Positions 45,445-56,481 of a stretch of DNA of 64,000 nucleotides are shown in pieces. The notes beneath the pieces were generated by a model. It was not told the DNA's origin. It searched no databases and saw only the letters and a program-made list of their open reading frames with translations. The position numbers and the translations under genes were made by a program. Location: the NCBI RefSeq assembly GCF_026241335.1, contig NZ_JAPHAV010000018.1:1-64000 (forward strand). The letters run 5' to 3'. Source of the DNA: Ochrobactrum chromiisoli (GTDB lineage: Bacteria > Pseudomonadota > Alphaproteobacteria > Rhizobiales > Rhizobiaceae). How positions within the stretch are numbered: the first letter of the stretch is position 1; each line of letters starts with the position of its first letter.

Positions 45445-45814
45445 GCCGCCAGAACCCCGGCCAGTTCTCGGCCGTCGATCAGGTCGATCAGCCCGTCGGT
45501 GACGCAAATGGCGCTGTCCTCGGGGCTGCCTAGGGCGAAGGCGTTCGGCAGCCGGCTCGGCACGCGCTGCAGCCCGGCCCTGCGGGCGAGTTCGGCCAGG
45601 GCCGCGACGAGACCGGGGGCATCACGACCGGTGAGCCGCTGCGCCTGGTAAGCCGAGAGGAGCGCCGGCGTGGCAGCGCGGGCGCCATGAGGAGACCGGT
45701 CTCGGGTCCGACGATCGCTGTCACCGCGATCCAGGCGATCGCGGCCATGAGCCCGAGCAGCAGCGCCGATTGCACGAAATTGAGCAGGCGGTGGCTGGCG
45801 GAGGCCGCGGTCAT
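45445..45814 (-). pseudogene. M48 (HtpX-like) peptidase remnant
   Basis: From the ATG at 45814 the protein starts MTAASASHRLLNFVQSALLLGLMAAIAWIAVTAIVGPETGLLM with hydrophobic segments; the homology then continues in another frame as ATPALLSAYQAQRLTG, LAELARRAGL, VPSRLPNAFALG and VTDGLIDLIDGRELAGVLA. The zinc-binding HExxH that should follow is cut off at about 45445, where other DNA begins. The start overlaps psiE by 4 nt, so it was part of the sHsp-psiE operon. HtpX-like proteases are known members of heat-resistance islands. Confidence 0.72.
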
Positions 45815-46290
45815 CGCGTCTCGTGGCCTCCGAGTTCGCGCCGGTCCTGATCGCGCACCAGCCAGTGGACAGCGCCGAGCGCAAGCGCCGCGCCGGCAAG
45901 AGCGGCAATCTTGGATGATTCCGTCTCGCCGAGGTCCAGGATGATGAATTTGCGCGCGATGGCGAGGAGCGCGATCAGCACGATCGTGCGGACTTGGAGG
46001 ATCCCGAAGCTGCGTTCGGTCGCAACAAGAAGGGAGCGCTTGAACTCGAGCGCGATCACCACGGTGAAGACCATGCCGAACACCACCTGGAAGGTGGCGT
46101 AGTCGAGAGTGTCAAATGCCCCCAGAAGCAAGCGGTTCACGACTTCGCGCATCAGCGCCCAGACCGACGCCACGACGATCGCCGCAATGATGACGCTGAG
46201 GACGAGAATGACAACTTGCTCGAACTTCTCGTAGAGCGTCATCGCCGACCATTGTTCACGGGTCAGCCCAGATCGTTGCAAGTCTTTCAT
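45811..46290 (-). CDS. psiE: Phosphate-starvation-inducible PsiE-family membrane protein
   Basis: This 159-aa protein has four predicted membrane segments: VVILVLSVIIAAIVVASVWALM, FQVVFGMVFTVVIALEF, RTIVLIALLAIARKFIIL and IAALAGAALALGAVHWLV. The EFKRSL and the IALLAIARKFIILD block are typical of PsiE. The start at 46290 has GAGAGG upstream. It is a usual member of heat-resistance loci (psiE-GI). It lies after the three small heat-shock genes and overlaps the M48 remnant. Confidence 0.88.
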   Translation of the reverse strand: MKDLQRSGLTREQWSAMTLYEKFEQVVILVLSVIIAAIVVASVWALMREVVNRLLLGAFDTLDYATFQVVFGMVFTVVIALEFKRSLLVATERSFGILQVRTIVLIALLAIARKFIILDLGETESSKIAALAGAALALGAVHWLVRDQDRRELGGHETR

Positions 46291-46405
46291 GATTGCCTCT
46301 CGAAAGCCGCCCTGGAGAGACAAGCTCCCCGGGGCTTTGCCAGACGGTGCGATATCGCACGGAGCGGAGGGGACGCCGCAAACCGGCGACACCCCATGTG
46401 GCAAA

Positions 46406-46897
46406 TCAGCCGTTCTTGACCTCGATGCGCTTGACCTTGGCCTGCGCCTCGGGAGTCTGTGCCAGCTTGATCGTCAGAACCCCGTTCTTGAAGGATGCTT
46501 GCGCCTTTTCGCCATCCACGCCGGGGGGGAGCGGAATTGTCCGGTAGATCGCGCCGTAGCTGCGCTCGGAGAGGTAGTATCCCTTCTTCTCCTCCTGGCG
46601 CTCGATCTTCTTCTCCCCCTTCACAGTCAACATGTCATCGTTGACCGTCACCTCGATGTCCTTGATCTCCATGCCCGGCAGTTCGATCGACACTTCGATC
46701 GCGTTGTCGGTCTCAACCACGTCGGACTTCGTCTCTCCACTGCCAAAGGGCCATTCGAAATGACCGGCCCGATCCCAGAAACTCTCGAACACATGGTTCA
46801 TTTCGCGCTGGAGCGTCGCGATCGGGTTGTCTTGGCTGCTCTTCGCATCTGGCGTGCTGTCCTTGCGCGCCCAGGGAATGAGGTCTTTAATCTGCAT
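46406..46897 (-). CDS. Small heat-shock protein, Hsp20 family (163 aa)
   Basis: The alpha-crystallin domain spans about residues 58-155: DVVETDNAIEVSIELPGMEIKDIEVTVNDDMLTVKGEKK, a SYGAIYRTIPLPPGVD loop and ASFKNGVLTIKLAQTPEA (the GVLTI C-terminal contact). The N-terminus has MQIKDLIPWARKD, as in the sHsp20 of heat-resistance loci. It holds unfolded proteins for the disaggregase. It is third of three distinct Hsp20 genes in a row; the divergence of the three suggests separate functions or heteromers. Confidence 0.95.
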   Translation of the reverse strand: MQIKDLIPWARKDSTPDAKSSQDNPIATLQREMNHVFESFWDRAGHFEWPFGSGETKSDVVETDNAIEVSIELPGMEIKDIEVTVNDDMLTVKGEKKIERQEEKKGYYLSERSYGAIYRTIPLPPGVDGEKAQASFKNGVLTIKLAQTPEAQAKVKRIEVKNG

Positions 46898-46916
46898 GAT
46901 TGGTCTCCTTAGGTTT

Positions 46917-47315
46917 TCAGGCGCCCTTGACGGCGATCCTTTTCGGCTGCGCTTCAGGGGCCCGGGGGAGCGTTAAAGTTAGGACGCCTCCTCGCATCTC
47001 GGCTTCGATCCTGTCGGGGTCGAAGTCCTCGGAAAGCGTGAAGGCACGCTCGAAATCGCCCTCGCCATATTCGGCATAGGCAAGTTCGAGGTTTTTCGGC
47101 CGCACCGGGTCAACCTTGCCGCGGATCGTCAACACACGATTTTCGAGCGTGATTTCGATCGCATCGGCGGCGACCCCAGGCATTTCAAGCATCATGGAGA
47201 CACCCTGATCGGTCTCGACGATATCGGTCAACGGGCGGTAGATGCGTCCGCCGCCGGTGGTCTCGGGCGAGTCGGTCGGCGTCTTTTCGGCGGCTTGCGT
47301 GATGTCGGTGCTCAT
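46917..47315 (-). CDS. Small heat-shock protein, Hsp20 family (132 aa)
   Basis: This short Hsp20 has RIYRPLTDIVETDQGVSMMLEMPGVAADAIEITLENRVLTIRGKVDP, YGEGDFERAFTLSEDFDPDRIEAEMRGGVLTLTLPRAPEAQPKRIAVKGA in order. The N-terminal arm is only about 25 residues and rich in Thr/Ser, so it is probably a class that forms small oligomers. It sits 19 nt from the next Hsp20 gene and 14 nt from the previous one. Confidence 0.95.
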   Translation of the reverse strand: MSTDITQAAEKTPTDSPETTGGGRIYRPLTDIVETDQGVSMMLEMPGVAADAIEITLENRVLTIRGKVDPVRPKNLELAYAEYGEGDFERAFTLSEDFDPDRIEAEMRGGVLTLTLPRAPEAQPKRIAVKGA

Positions 47316-47329
47316 CGTTCCAGCTCCTC

Positions 47330-47755
47330 TCAGGCTGCCTTGATCTCGATTTTCTTCGGCTTTTCTTCCTCGGGCCGGGAGATGACGATCCGCAATACGC
47401 CGTTCGTCATCCTCGCCTCGACCTTGTCATCCGAGGCCGCGAACGGCAGGCGGATAGTGCGGGAAAACCTGCCGAAACTGCGTTCGTTGCGGTGCCAGCG
47501 CGCACCGTCGGGAACCTCGGGCGCCTTGCGTTCGCCCGAAAGCGTCAGGACGTTGTCCTTGACCGAAATTTCAATGTCGCCCGGTTCGATGCCGGGAAGT
47601 TCAGCGGTGACTGCAACGGCCTCAGGGCCTTGCCAGACATTTACCGCCGGGAACGCCGCGCGGGACGGCGGCCAGAAACCGCGGTCGAGATCGCGCATCA
47701 TGGAGCGCATCAGCGCAAAGGGATCGCTGCGGCGCAGATATGTCGGGTAGAGCAT
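47330..47755 (-). CDS. Small heat-shock protein, Hsp20 family (141 aa)
   Basis: This 141-aa protein starts MLYPTYLRRSDPFALMRSMMRDLDRGF and has FPAVNVWQGPEAVAVTAELPGIEPGDIEISVKDNVLTLSGERK, RSFGRFSRTIRLPF and ARMTNGVLRIVISRPEEEKPKKIEIKAA. The start at 47755 has AGGAGG upstream, so the very long frame beyond it (to 48340) is not real. It is first in the five-gene minus-strand operon Hsp20-Hsp20-Hsp20-psiE-M48. Confidence 0.94.
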   Translation of the reverse strand: MLYPTYLRRSDPFALMRSMMRDLDRGFWPPSRAAFPAVNVWQGPEAVAVTAELPGIEPGDIEISVKDNVLTLSGERKAPEVPDGARWHRNERSFGRFSRTIRLPFAASDDKVEARMTNGVLRIVISRPEEEKPKKIEIKAA

Positions 47756-47957
47756 TGCTGGCCTCCTGTTGCTGATCGATACCCCCGAACCGTCGGCATG
47801 GAGGGACCGGGCAACGGTGCCGGCCGGATGTGGGTTCGGAGAACGCCTATCAAGATAGGCCGTTCCATTTATTATGCAAGCATGTATGATGGATGCATTG
47901 TGTTTTGGATGGGGGGCGGTTTCTCCTGTGTACCATGCAATCGGAGGAAGGATCCCC
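47756..47957. promoter_or_regulatory. Divergent promoter region between hsp20 operon and marR-ftsH-clpK operon
   Basis: About 200 bp separate the two operons. Around 47867-47905 a short AT-rich patch contains repeated ATGCAT/GCAT half-sites (ATGCAAGCATG ... GGATGCATTG), a plausible binding region for the MarR-type regulator. No clean sigma-32 promoter could be assigned by eye. Confidence 0.45.
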
Positions 47958-48386
47958 ATGATCTCTTCGGACATCGCGCTGATCGGGACGACGATCCACC
48001 GGGTCGCGCAGCTCATCCAGCAGCGGATCGACCAAGACATCCGCGGCAGCGGCCTGACCCGCCTGTCCTGGATGGCGGCGGCGCATGTCGAGGATGCGCC
48101 TGGGCTGACCATCGGCGATCTGGCCGACCTGCTGGAGGTCGGCCAGGCCACAGCCGGCCAGCTCGTCGATCGCATGGTCCGGGGCGGCTGGGTAGAGCGG
48201 TGGGCGTCACCCGACGACCGACGGGCGCAGATCGTCACGGCAACGTCGAAGGCCCGGGCGATGCTGAAGGAACTCGCGCCGCGGCAATCGGCGCTCGAAG
48301 ATGAGATCCTGCAGGATCTGTCGGCGGACGAGAGGCGCATTCTGCTGGCGCTGCTCGAGCGGATCAGGGCGCGGCTCGGGCGCTAG
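47958..48386 (+). CDS. MarR-family transcriptional regulator
   Basis: This 142-aa winged-helix protein has LTRLSWMAAAHVEDAPGLTIGDLADLLEVGQATAGQLVDRMVRGGWVERWASPDDRRAQIVTATSKARAML in order, with the recognition helix and the DDRR wing. The start at 47958 has GGAGGAAGG upstream. It is first in the plus-strand quality-control operon (18 nt before ftsH) and is probably its local regulator. Canonical heat-resistance loci have no such obvious MarR gene to my knowledge. Confidence 0.9.
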   Translation: MISSDIALIGTTIHRVAQLIQQRIDQDIRGSGLTRLSWMAAAHVEDAPGLTIGDLADLLEVGQATAGQLVDRMVRGGWVERWASPDDRRAQIVTATSKARAMLKELAPRQSALEDEILQDLSADERRILLALLERIRARLGR

Positions 48387-48403
48387 GGAAAAGGAAAAGC
48401 CGT

Positions 48404-50236
48404 GTGGAAAAGAAGACCGAATACAACATCTGGTACTGGGTGATGGCTTTCATAGCCGTGATCTTCATCCAGGATCTGATCGCCGGCTGGCAATCCGTCG
48501 CGCCGATCAGCTACAGCCAGTTCGAGAAGTATCTCGCTGACGGGAAAATTTCTTCTGTCGCGGTCGGGTCAGACACTATCACAGGCACCTTCACCGAACC
48601 CGTCGACGGCAAGAAGCAGTTCGTGACGACTGTAGTGAATCCCGCAATCCTGGAACGGATAGACCGGTCAGGTATCGAGATCACTGGCGTTCCGCAAAAC
48701 ACTTTCTTCGGCACGCTGATTTCCTGGGTGGCGCCAGCGCTTGTCTTCTTCGGAATCTGGATGCTGCTGTTCCGCAAGTTCGCCGACAAGCAGGGTTTCG
48801 GCGGGTTCATGCAGGTCGGCCGCAGCAAGGCCAAAGTTTACATGGAAAAGGAAACCGGCGTCAGCTTCGCCGACGTGGCCGGTGTGGACGAGGCCAAGGC
48901 TGAGCTCGAGGAGGTCGTGGAGTTCCTCAGAAACCCCGCCGAATACGGAAAGCTGGGCGCACATATCCCCAAAGGCATATTGCTCGTCGGGCCGCCGGGC
49001 ACCGGCAAGACGCTTCTGGCGCGCGCGGTGGCAGGCGAGGCCGGCGTGACCTTCTTTTCGATCTCGGGCTCCGAGTTCGTCGAGATGTTCGTGGGCGTAG
49101 GTGCCGCACGGGTGCGCGACCTCTTCGAGCAGGCCAGGAAATCGGCCCCGGCAATCATCTTCATCGACGAACTCGACGCTCTTGGGAGGGCGCGCTCCTC
49201 CGGCCAGATCGCCGGTGGCCATGATGAGCGTGAGCAGACGCTGAACCAGCTTCTGACCGAGCTCGACGGCTTCGACCCTTCGGTGGGCATCGTGCTCCTG
49301 GCCGCCACCAACCGGCCCGAGATCCTCGACCCCGCGCTGCTGCGTGCGGGACGCTTCGACCGTCAGGTGCTGGTGGACCGGCCCGACAAGAGGGGGCGTG
49401 TGCAGATATTGAACGTGCACATGAAGAAAGTGACGCTCGCCCCAGACGTTGATGCCGAGAATGTCGCAGCGCTTACTCCCGGCTTTTCTGGCGCGGATCT
49501 TGCCAATCTCGTCAACGAGGCAGCATTGCTCGCCACGCGCCGCAAGGCGGATGCGGTGACGATGGACGACTTCAACAATGCCGTCGAGCGCATCATCGCG
49601 GGGTTGGAAAAGAAGAACCGCGTGCTCAATCCGCGCGAACGCGAGATCGTGGCGCACCACGAGATGGGGCACGCGCTGGTGGCGATGGCTCTGCCGGGGG
49701 TGGACCCGGTGCACAAGGTCTCGATCATCCCGCGCGGAATTGGCGCGCTCGGCTACACTATCCAGCGCCCGACCGAGGACCGCTTCCTGATGACGCGGGA
49801 GGAACTCGAGAACAAGATCGCAGTCCTGCTTGGCGGGCGCGCGGCCGAGAAGATCATCTACAATCATGTCTCGACCGGGGCGGCCGACGATCTGGTCAAG
49901 GCTACCGATATCGCCCGCGCCATGGTCGCGCGGTACGGGATGGACGAAGACCTCGGGCATGTCAGCTACGACAGCGATCGGCCAGGCTTTCTCGGCACCG
50001 GCGACCAGTCGTCGTGGCTGAACCGCCGCTATAGCGAGGCCACGGCCGAGCGAATGGACGCGAAGGTGCGCGACATCGTGGATGGCGTGTTCAAGCGCAC
50101 CCTCTCGCTTCTCGAAGCCAACCGGGCGCTGCTCGAGCAATCCGCGCAGGATCTCCTGCAACGCGAGACACTGGACGAGCCCGATCTGGTGGCAATTGGG
50201 TCCAAGATGAAAAGAACGGAAGCGGTCGCTGCCTGA
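48404..50236 (+). CDS. ftsH: ATP-dependent zinc metalloprotease FtsH
   Basis: This 610-aa membrane AAA+ protease has an N-terminal TM segment (about 11-28), a periplasmic loop, a second TM (about 105-122), Walker A GPPGTGKT (196-203), Walker B IIFIDELD (251-258), [23 protein letters not shown], and the zinc site HEMGH (419-423). It degrades misfolded membrane and cytosolic proteins. It uses a GTG start at 48404 after a purine-rich AAAGGAAAA. This is an accessory copy, not the essential housekeeping gene, judged by its island context. Confidence 0.96.
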   Translation: MEKKTEYNIWYWVMAFIAVIFIQDLIAGWQSVAPISYSQFEKYLADGKISSVAVGSDTITGTFTEPVDGKKQFVTTVVNPAILERIDRSGIEITGVPQNTFFGTLISWVAPALVFFGIWMLLFRKFADKQGFGGFMQVGRSKAKVYMEKETGVSFADVAGVDEAKAELEEVVEFLRNPAEYGKLGAHIPKGILLVGPPGTGKTLLARAVAGEAGVTFFSISGSEFVEMFVGVGAARVRDLFEQARKSAPAIIFIDELDALGRARSSGQIAGGHDEREQTLNQLLTELDGFDPSVGIVLLAATNRPEILDPALLRAGRFDRQVLVDRPDKRGRVQILNVHMKKVTLAPDVDAENVAALTPGFSGADLANLVNEAALLATRRKADAVTMDDFNNAVERIIAGLEKKNRVLNPREREIVAHHEMGHALVAMALPGVDPVHKVSIIPRGIGALGYTIQRPTEDRFLMTREELENKIAVLLGGRAAEKIIYNHVSTGAADDLVKATDIARAMVARYGMDEDLGHVSYDSDRPGFLGTGDQSSWLNRRYSEATAERMDAKVRDIVDGVFKRTLSLLEANRALLEQSAQDLLQRETLDEPDLVAIGSKMKRTEAVAA

Positions 50237-50298
50237 CACCGTCACTGACGCAGATGATCGCGGACAACCCTGACTGGATAAAGAAACGGAGAGGAAAA

Positions 50299-53193
<2,895 letters not shown>

Positions 53194-53270
53194 CAGCGCA
53201 AAAGACTGGCCCGGCGCGATATCGGTCGCGCCGGACCAATTCTTCGGAGAGTTATAGGAAGGTCCACGGC

Positions 53271-54443
53271 ATGAACGTCATTAGATCATTCCGCAATCTC
53301 GACCGGCACGGCCAACAGCGCGCGCCTGAGGTCATCGAGGAAGAGGTGCGGCAACTTGAACCGCACCTTGCGCGCTTTCGCGAGGATCTGGTCCGGCTCG
53401 AAGTCGTTGCCTCGCAGACGAGGGGCAAGACGCGCATCAAAGTCAGCCTGCGCCTGCAACTGCCGTCGGGCGTGATCGCGGCGCGGGAAGATGGATTCGA
53501 GATCGAGCCTGTCCTGCGCAAGGCCTTTGCCGACCTGCGCCACCAGGTCGATCGGCATGTGGCGCGCCTCAAGCACGAGCCTGAATACAAGCGTCCCGCC
53601 CGCCGGCGCCGGATCGGCGCCCCGCTGCCGCCCGCGCGGGATGCGGCGGAAGCGGACCGGCGCCAACTCTTCTTCGACCTGATCGAGGATCATCTCGATA
53701 CGGTCTACGATACAGTCAGGCGCGAGTTGACCTATCTCGAGTGTAGCGGGTCTGTGCCGGCTGGCTACCTGAGCGTTGGCGATATTGTCGATGCGACGAT
53801 CCTCAACGGGCTCAACCGCTTCGAGCGGCGGCCGACCGAATTCTCCGTCCGGGACTGGCTGACGCAGCTGGCCTTCGAGACCGTCGAGGCCGAGGCGCAG
53901 GCTGCGCGCCGCGCGGTGCCCGAGGATGCCGCCTCCATCGAGGCGGAACCCGAGGCCCCGGCGGAGGATCCGACCGAGGCGGATCAGGCGATGTTCGAGT
54001 TCTACCAGCCCGACGAAGTGCTGATGCTGGAGGATCTCATCGCCGACGACGGCGGCACAGACCCCGAGACCGAAGTGGATCGTCATGATATCGCCATGGC
54101 ACTGCACCGGGCTATCGCAGATCTTGCTCCGGTCGAGCGCCGCGTCCTGTATCGGATGTACCTGGAAGACGCCACGATCGCGGAGACGGCGCACCTCCTG
54201 GGTCTCACTGAGGCGGAAGTGTTGAAGATTGCAGAGAACGCGGCGGAGACACTGCGCGGCACGCTGGTCGAAGCCGGGTTGATCGGCGAGGCATCGGGGC
54301 GCGCGCCCGTGGAAAGGGAAATTGCCCGGACGCAGTGTCTGCCTCAACCGGTCGAGGACCGCCGCCGCGTGGCGGCCGCCCTGGCCGGCGCGGAGACAAT
54401 CGGCACTACTGAGTTGAAACCTGAACAGGAGATGGACCAATGA
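53271..54443 (+). CDS. HPF/RaiA-like domain fused to sigma-70-like region, function unknown
   Basis: This 390-aa protein has an N-terminal ribosome-hibernation-type domain (about 1-115: LARFREDLVRLEVVASQTRGKTRIKVSLRLQLPSG, AFADLRHQVDRHVARLKHE). Then come a region-2-like helical stretch (RQLFFDLIEDHLDTVYDTVRRELTYLE..VDATILNGLNRFERRP), an acidic linker, and a region-4-like HTH (ALHRAIADLAPVERRVLYRMYLEDATIAETAHLLGLTEAEVLKIAENAAETLR). The start at 53271 has GGAAGG upstream. It could link translation arrest to a stress-specific promoter, or be only a protein that binds ribosomes. I know no fully characterised homologue. Confidence 0.75.
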   Translation: MNVIRSFRNLDRHGQQRAPEVIEEEVRQLEPHLARFREDLVRLEVVASQTRGKTRIKVSLRLQLPSGVIAAREDGFEIEPVLRKAFADLRHQVDRHVARLKHEPEYKRPARRRRIGAPLPPARDAAEADRRQLFFDLIEDHLDTVYDTVRRELTYLECSGSVPAGYLSVGDIVDATILNGLNRFERRPTEFSVRDWLTQLAFETVEAEAQAARRAVPEDAASIEAEPEAPAEDPTEADQAMFEFYQPDEVLMLEDLIADDGGTDPETEVDRHDIAMALHRAIADLAPVERRVLYRMYLEDATIAETAHLLGLTEAEVLKIAENAAETLRGTLVEAGLIGEASGRAPVEREIARTQCLPQPVEDRRRVAAALAGAETIGTTELKPEQEMDQ

Positions 54444-55087
54444 CGACAACCTCTGCAAAGCAATCCGACACGATGCAGGACATGCTGGGCAGCCTGTCCG
54501 GGAACTGGTGGCTGTTCGTGCTGCGCGGTGTCCTGGCGCTGGTGATCGCGGTTCTCGCCTTCCTCATGCCTGCGGAGTCGCTGCTTGCTCTGACGCTGGT
54601 CTTCGGCGCTTTCGCCTTCGCCGATGGCGTGTTCGGCCTCGTCGCCGCCGTCCGCAACATCCGCGGGGGCGATCGCTGGGGCTGGCTGATGTTCAGCGGC
54701 ATTCTGGGGATCGCCACGGGGGTCGTCGTGGTCTTCTCGCCGTTCGTGGCGACGCTTGTGCTTGCGACATTCCTCTGGGCCAGCATCGCATTCTGGTCCG
54801 TGTTCTCGGGTGCCCTCGAGATCGCGGCAGCGATCCGCCTGCGAAAGGAAATCAACGGCGAAATCTGGCTGATCCTGAGCGGCCTTCTCTCGGTCGTTCT
54901 CGGTGTCGTCGTGACCTGGATGCTGCTGACGCGCCCGGTCGAAAGCTTCCTCGCGCTCGGCTGGCTGATCGGCTTCTACGCCGCGGTCTTCGGGGTGATG
55001 ATGATCCTCCTCGGGCTACGGCTTCGCAAGGCGGATCGTTCGGACGGTGCGGCCTTCGATGACGCTCCCCCATCGGCAAAGGCGTGA
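54440..55087 (+). CDS. hdeD: HdeD-family (DUF308) membrane protein
   Basis: This 215-aa protein has six hydrophobic segments in three pairs: WWLFVLRGVLALVIAVLAFLMP, LLALTLVFGAFAFADGVFGLVAAV, LMFSGILGIATGVVVVFSP, ATFLWASIAFWSVFSGALEIAAAI, LILSGLLSVVLGVVVTWML and LGWLIGFYAAVFGVMMILLGL. This is the HdeD pattern. HdeD-GI is a standard member of heat-resistance loci. It overlaps the preceding gene by 4 nt (ATGA). Confidence 0.92.
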   Translation: MTTTSAKQSDTMQDMLGSLSGNWWLFVLRGVLALVIAVLAFLMPAESLLALTLVFGAFAFADGVFGLVAAVRNIRGGDRWGWLMFSGILGIATGVVVVFSPFVATLVLATFLWASIAFWSVFSGALEIAAAIRLRKEINGEIWLILSGLLSVVLGVVVTWMLLTRPVESFLALGWLIGFYAAVFGVMMILLGLRLRKADRSDGAAFDDAPPSAKA

Positions 55088-55299
55088 GGTGCCCTGTGGT
55101 GGATGACGGGCGACTTGCCGGCGAGGAGCACGATTTCACCCGATGGGACGAAACGATCTTCGACCGTTGCCTGAGCACCGGCTTCAATCCGTTCGGCAGC
55201 GGTCCGACGCCAATCTTCCTGCGGCACCGGGACGCAGAGGCGCCGGACGCCGATGCGAAGCCGTGCATGCCACCTGACACCGAAAATGCGAGGTGCTGA
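55084..55299 (+). CDS. Small hypothetical protein, translationally coupled
   Basis: A 71-aa frame with a GTG start overlaps the hdeD stop by 4 nt (GTGA) and its TGA overlaps the ATG of the next gene (TGATG). The product is soluble and not recognised (VDDGRLAGEEHDFTRWDETIFDRCLSTGF). The perfect coupling on both sides is the main support; it could still be a chance frame. Confidence 0.45.
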   Translation: MRCPVVDDGRLAGEEHDFTRWDETIFDRCLSTGFNPFGSGPTPIFLRHRDAEAPDADAKPCMPPDTENARC

Positions 55300-55919
55300 T
55301 GTCGAACCGCCTGCCTGACTTGGCATTTGCTGCTGCGGCCGCTGCCTTGGGCATCGGCATCGTTTTCGTTTTTCGTTCGATGTATCTTGCCGAAGACATA
55401 CTGCCTTTCGCGCAGGAGATGACGCTCATCTTCCTCGGCGCTGTCGTGACGATCATTCTGACCGCGGCGCTTCTCAATCGCCAGACCGATCTCGAGCTTC
55501 GCAAGGAAGGAAGGGTCATCATCCTCCAGCAGCAATGCGACATTTACATGGCCTGCATCGAGAAGGTCGCAGAGATCGTGGAAACCGCAAGGCACGATGC
55601 GAAGCTGATCGATGAACTGCGTGTTCTCAGCCACAAGCTGGCTGTGGTCGCGAGTGCAGGGGTCGTGTCCAGCTTCGAGCAGGTACTGGAGAGCTTGCAG
55701 TCCGGTTTTGCTGACGGCACGCTCTCGGACGGGGACGGAGAGGGCGTGATGAATGCCGTCGCCGATCTCACGATAGCGATGCGGTCGGACGTCCTGCACG
55801 CTGCTGCCTTTCCTTCGCAGAACACCGAACGCGCCGTTCGCCTGAATTCGAGGCGAATGGAAAAACTCGACGATCTCGAACGTCACCTTCTCGTATCCAC
55901 CGACACCCGGGAGAACTGA
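55299..55919 (+). CDS. Two-TM membrane protein with a helical cytosolic domain, unknown function
   Basis: This 206-aa protein has two N-terminal TM segments (LAFAAAAAALGIGIVFVFRSMYLA and MTLIFLGAVVTIILTAALL) and a C-terminal helical domain rich in charged residues (about 65-206, RQTDLELRKEGRVIILQQQCDIYMACIEKVAEIVE). I do not recognise the family. The ATG at 55299 shares its first base with the upstream stop. Its place in the island suggests a role in envelope stress. Confidence 0.75.
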   Translation: MSNRLPDLAFAAAAAALGIGIVFVFRSMYLAEDILPFAQEMTLIFLGAVVTIILTAALLNRQTDLELRKEGRVIILQQQCDIYMACIEKVAEIVETARHDAKLIDELRVLSHKLAVVASAGVVSSFEQVLESLQSGFADGTLSDGDGEGVMNAVADLTIAMRSDVLHAAAFPSQNTERAVRLNSRRMEKLDDLERHLLVSTDTREN

Positions 55920-55920
55920 T

Positions 55921-56481
55921 ATGCGCGGCCATAATCGTCCACCATTCCCGCCGAAAATTCCCGGAACCGATCTGCCATCCTGGGACGTGCCGACGGCAAT
56001 CATCTACCGTCCTGCCCGTTCCGCGATGACATCGGCGCCTCGGCCCAACTACTGGGTCCTCGAGTTCGAGCCGTCCCGGCCGCCGCAGATCGAGCCGCTG
56101 ATGGGATACACGTCCAGCGGCGATCCCTATCGTCCGATTCGGCTGAAGTTTCCGGATCGCGACAGCGCCGTGGACTTCGCAGAGCGGCAGGACTGGCATT
56201 ATGTCGTGCGCGAGGACGCTGGGGGAGCCCGGATGGCGAACCCTTGGGCGGGTGAGACGCGCCACCGGCTGCACAGGGGCGTCGATGCCCCGGGAGCCTT
56301 CCGGGTCCCGTTCCGCCCCGATCGCCGCCTCTCAAGAGGCGTCCAGCATGAGAGCACGGCCGACCCGTCTACCAGCGACAGGGAGAGTTTCGATCCGGTC
56401 CTCGAAGCCTCGCTCGAATCCTTCCCCGCCTCTGATCCTCCGGCGTGGACGGGTGTGACAATTGCAAGAAAGACGACGTGA
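55921..56481 (+). CDS. NDUFS4-like (complex I accessory, ETC_C1) domain protein
   Basis: This 186-aa protein has AIIYRPARSAMTSAPRPNYWVLEFEPSRPPQIEPLMGYTSSGDPYRPIRLKFPDRDSAVDFAERQDWHYVV in order, the conserved core of the NDUFS4/18-kDa complex I subunit, at about 26-100. The C-terminal end, VLEASLESFPASDPPAWTGV, matches a short tail motif (ESFPASDPP) found on many stress proteins. Alphaproteobacteria have a housekeeping NDUFS4, and this one is an extra copy with a different tail. Starts 1 nt after the preceding stop. Confidence 0.8.
   Translation: MRGHNRPPFPPKIPGTDLPSWDVPTAIIYRPARSAMTSAPRPNYWVLEFEPSRPPQIEPLMGYTSSGDPYRPIRLKFPDRDSAVDFAERQDWHYVVREDAGGARMANPWAGETRHRLHRGVDAPGAFRVPFRPDRRLSRGVQHESTADPSTSDRESFDPVLEASLESFPASDPPAWTGVTIARKTT

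Noticed and set aside
47756..48340. N-terminal extension of the first Hsp20 frame
   Set aside because: Overlaps marR on the opposite strand and the divergent promoter; the Hsp20 start at 47755 has a clear AGGAGG.
53286..54458. 390-aa open frame on the minus strand
   Set aside because: Mirror of the HPF-sigma gene; the plus-strand frame has a ribosome-binding site and recognisable domains.
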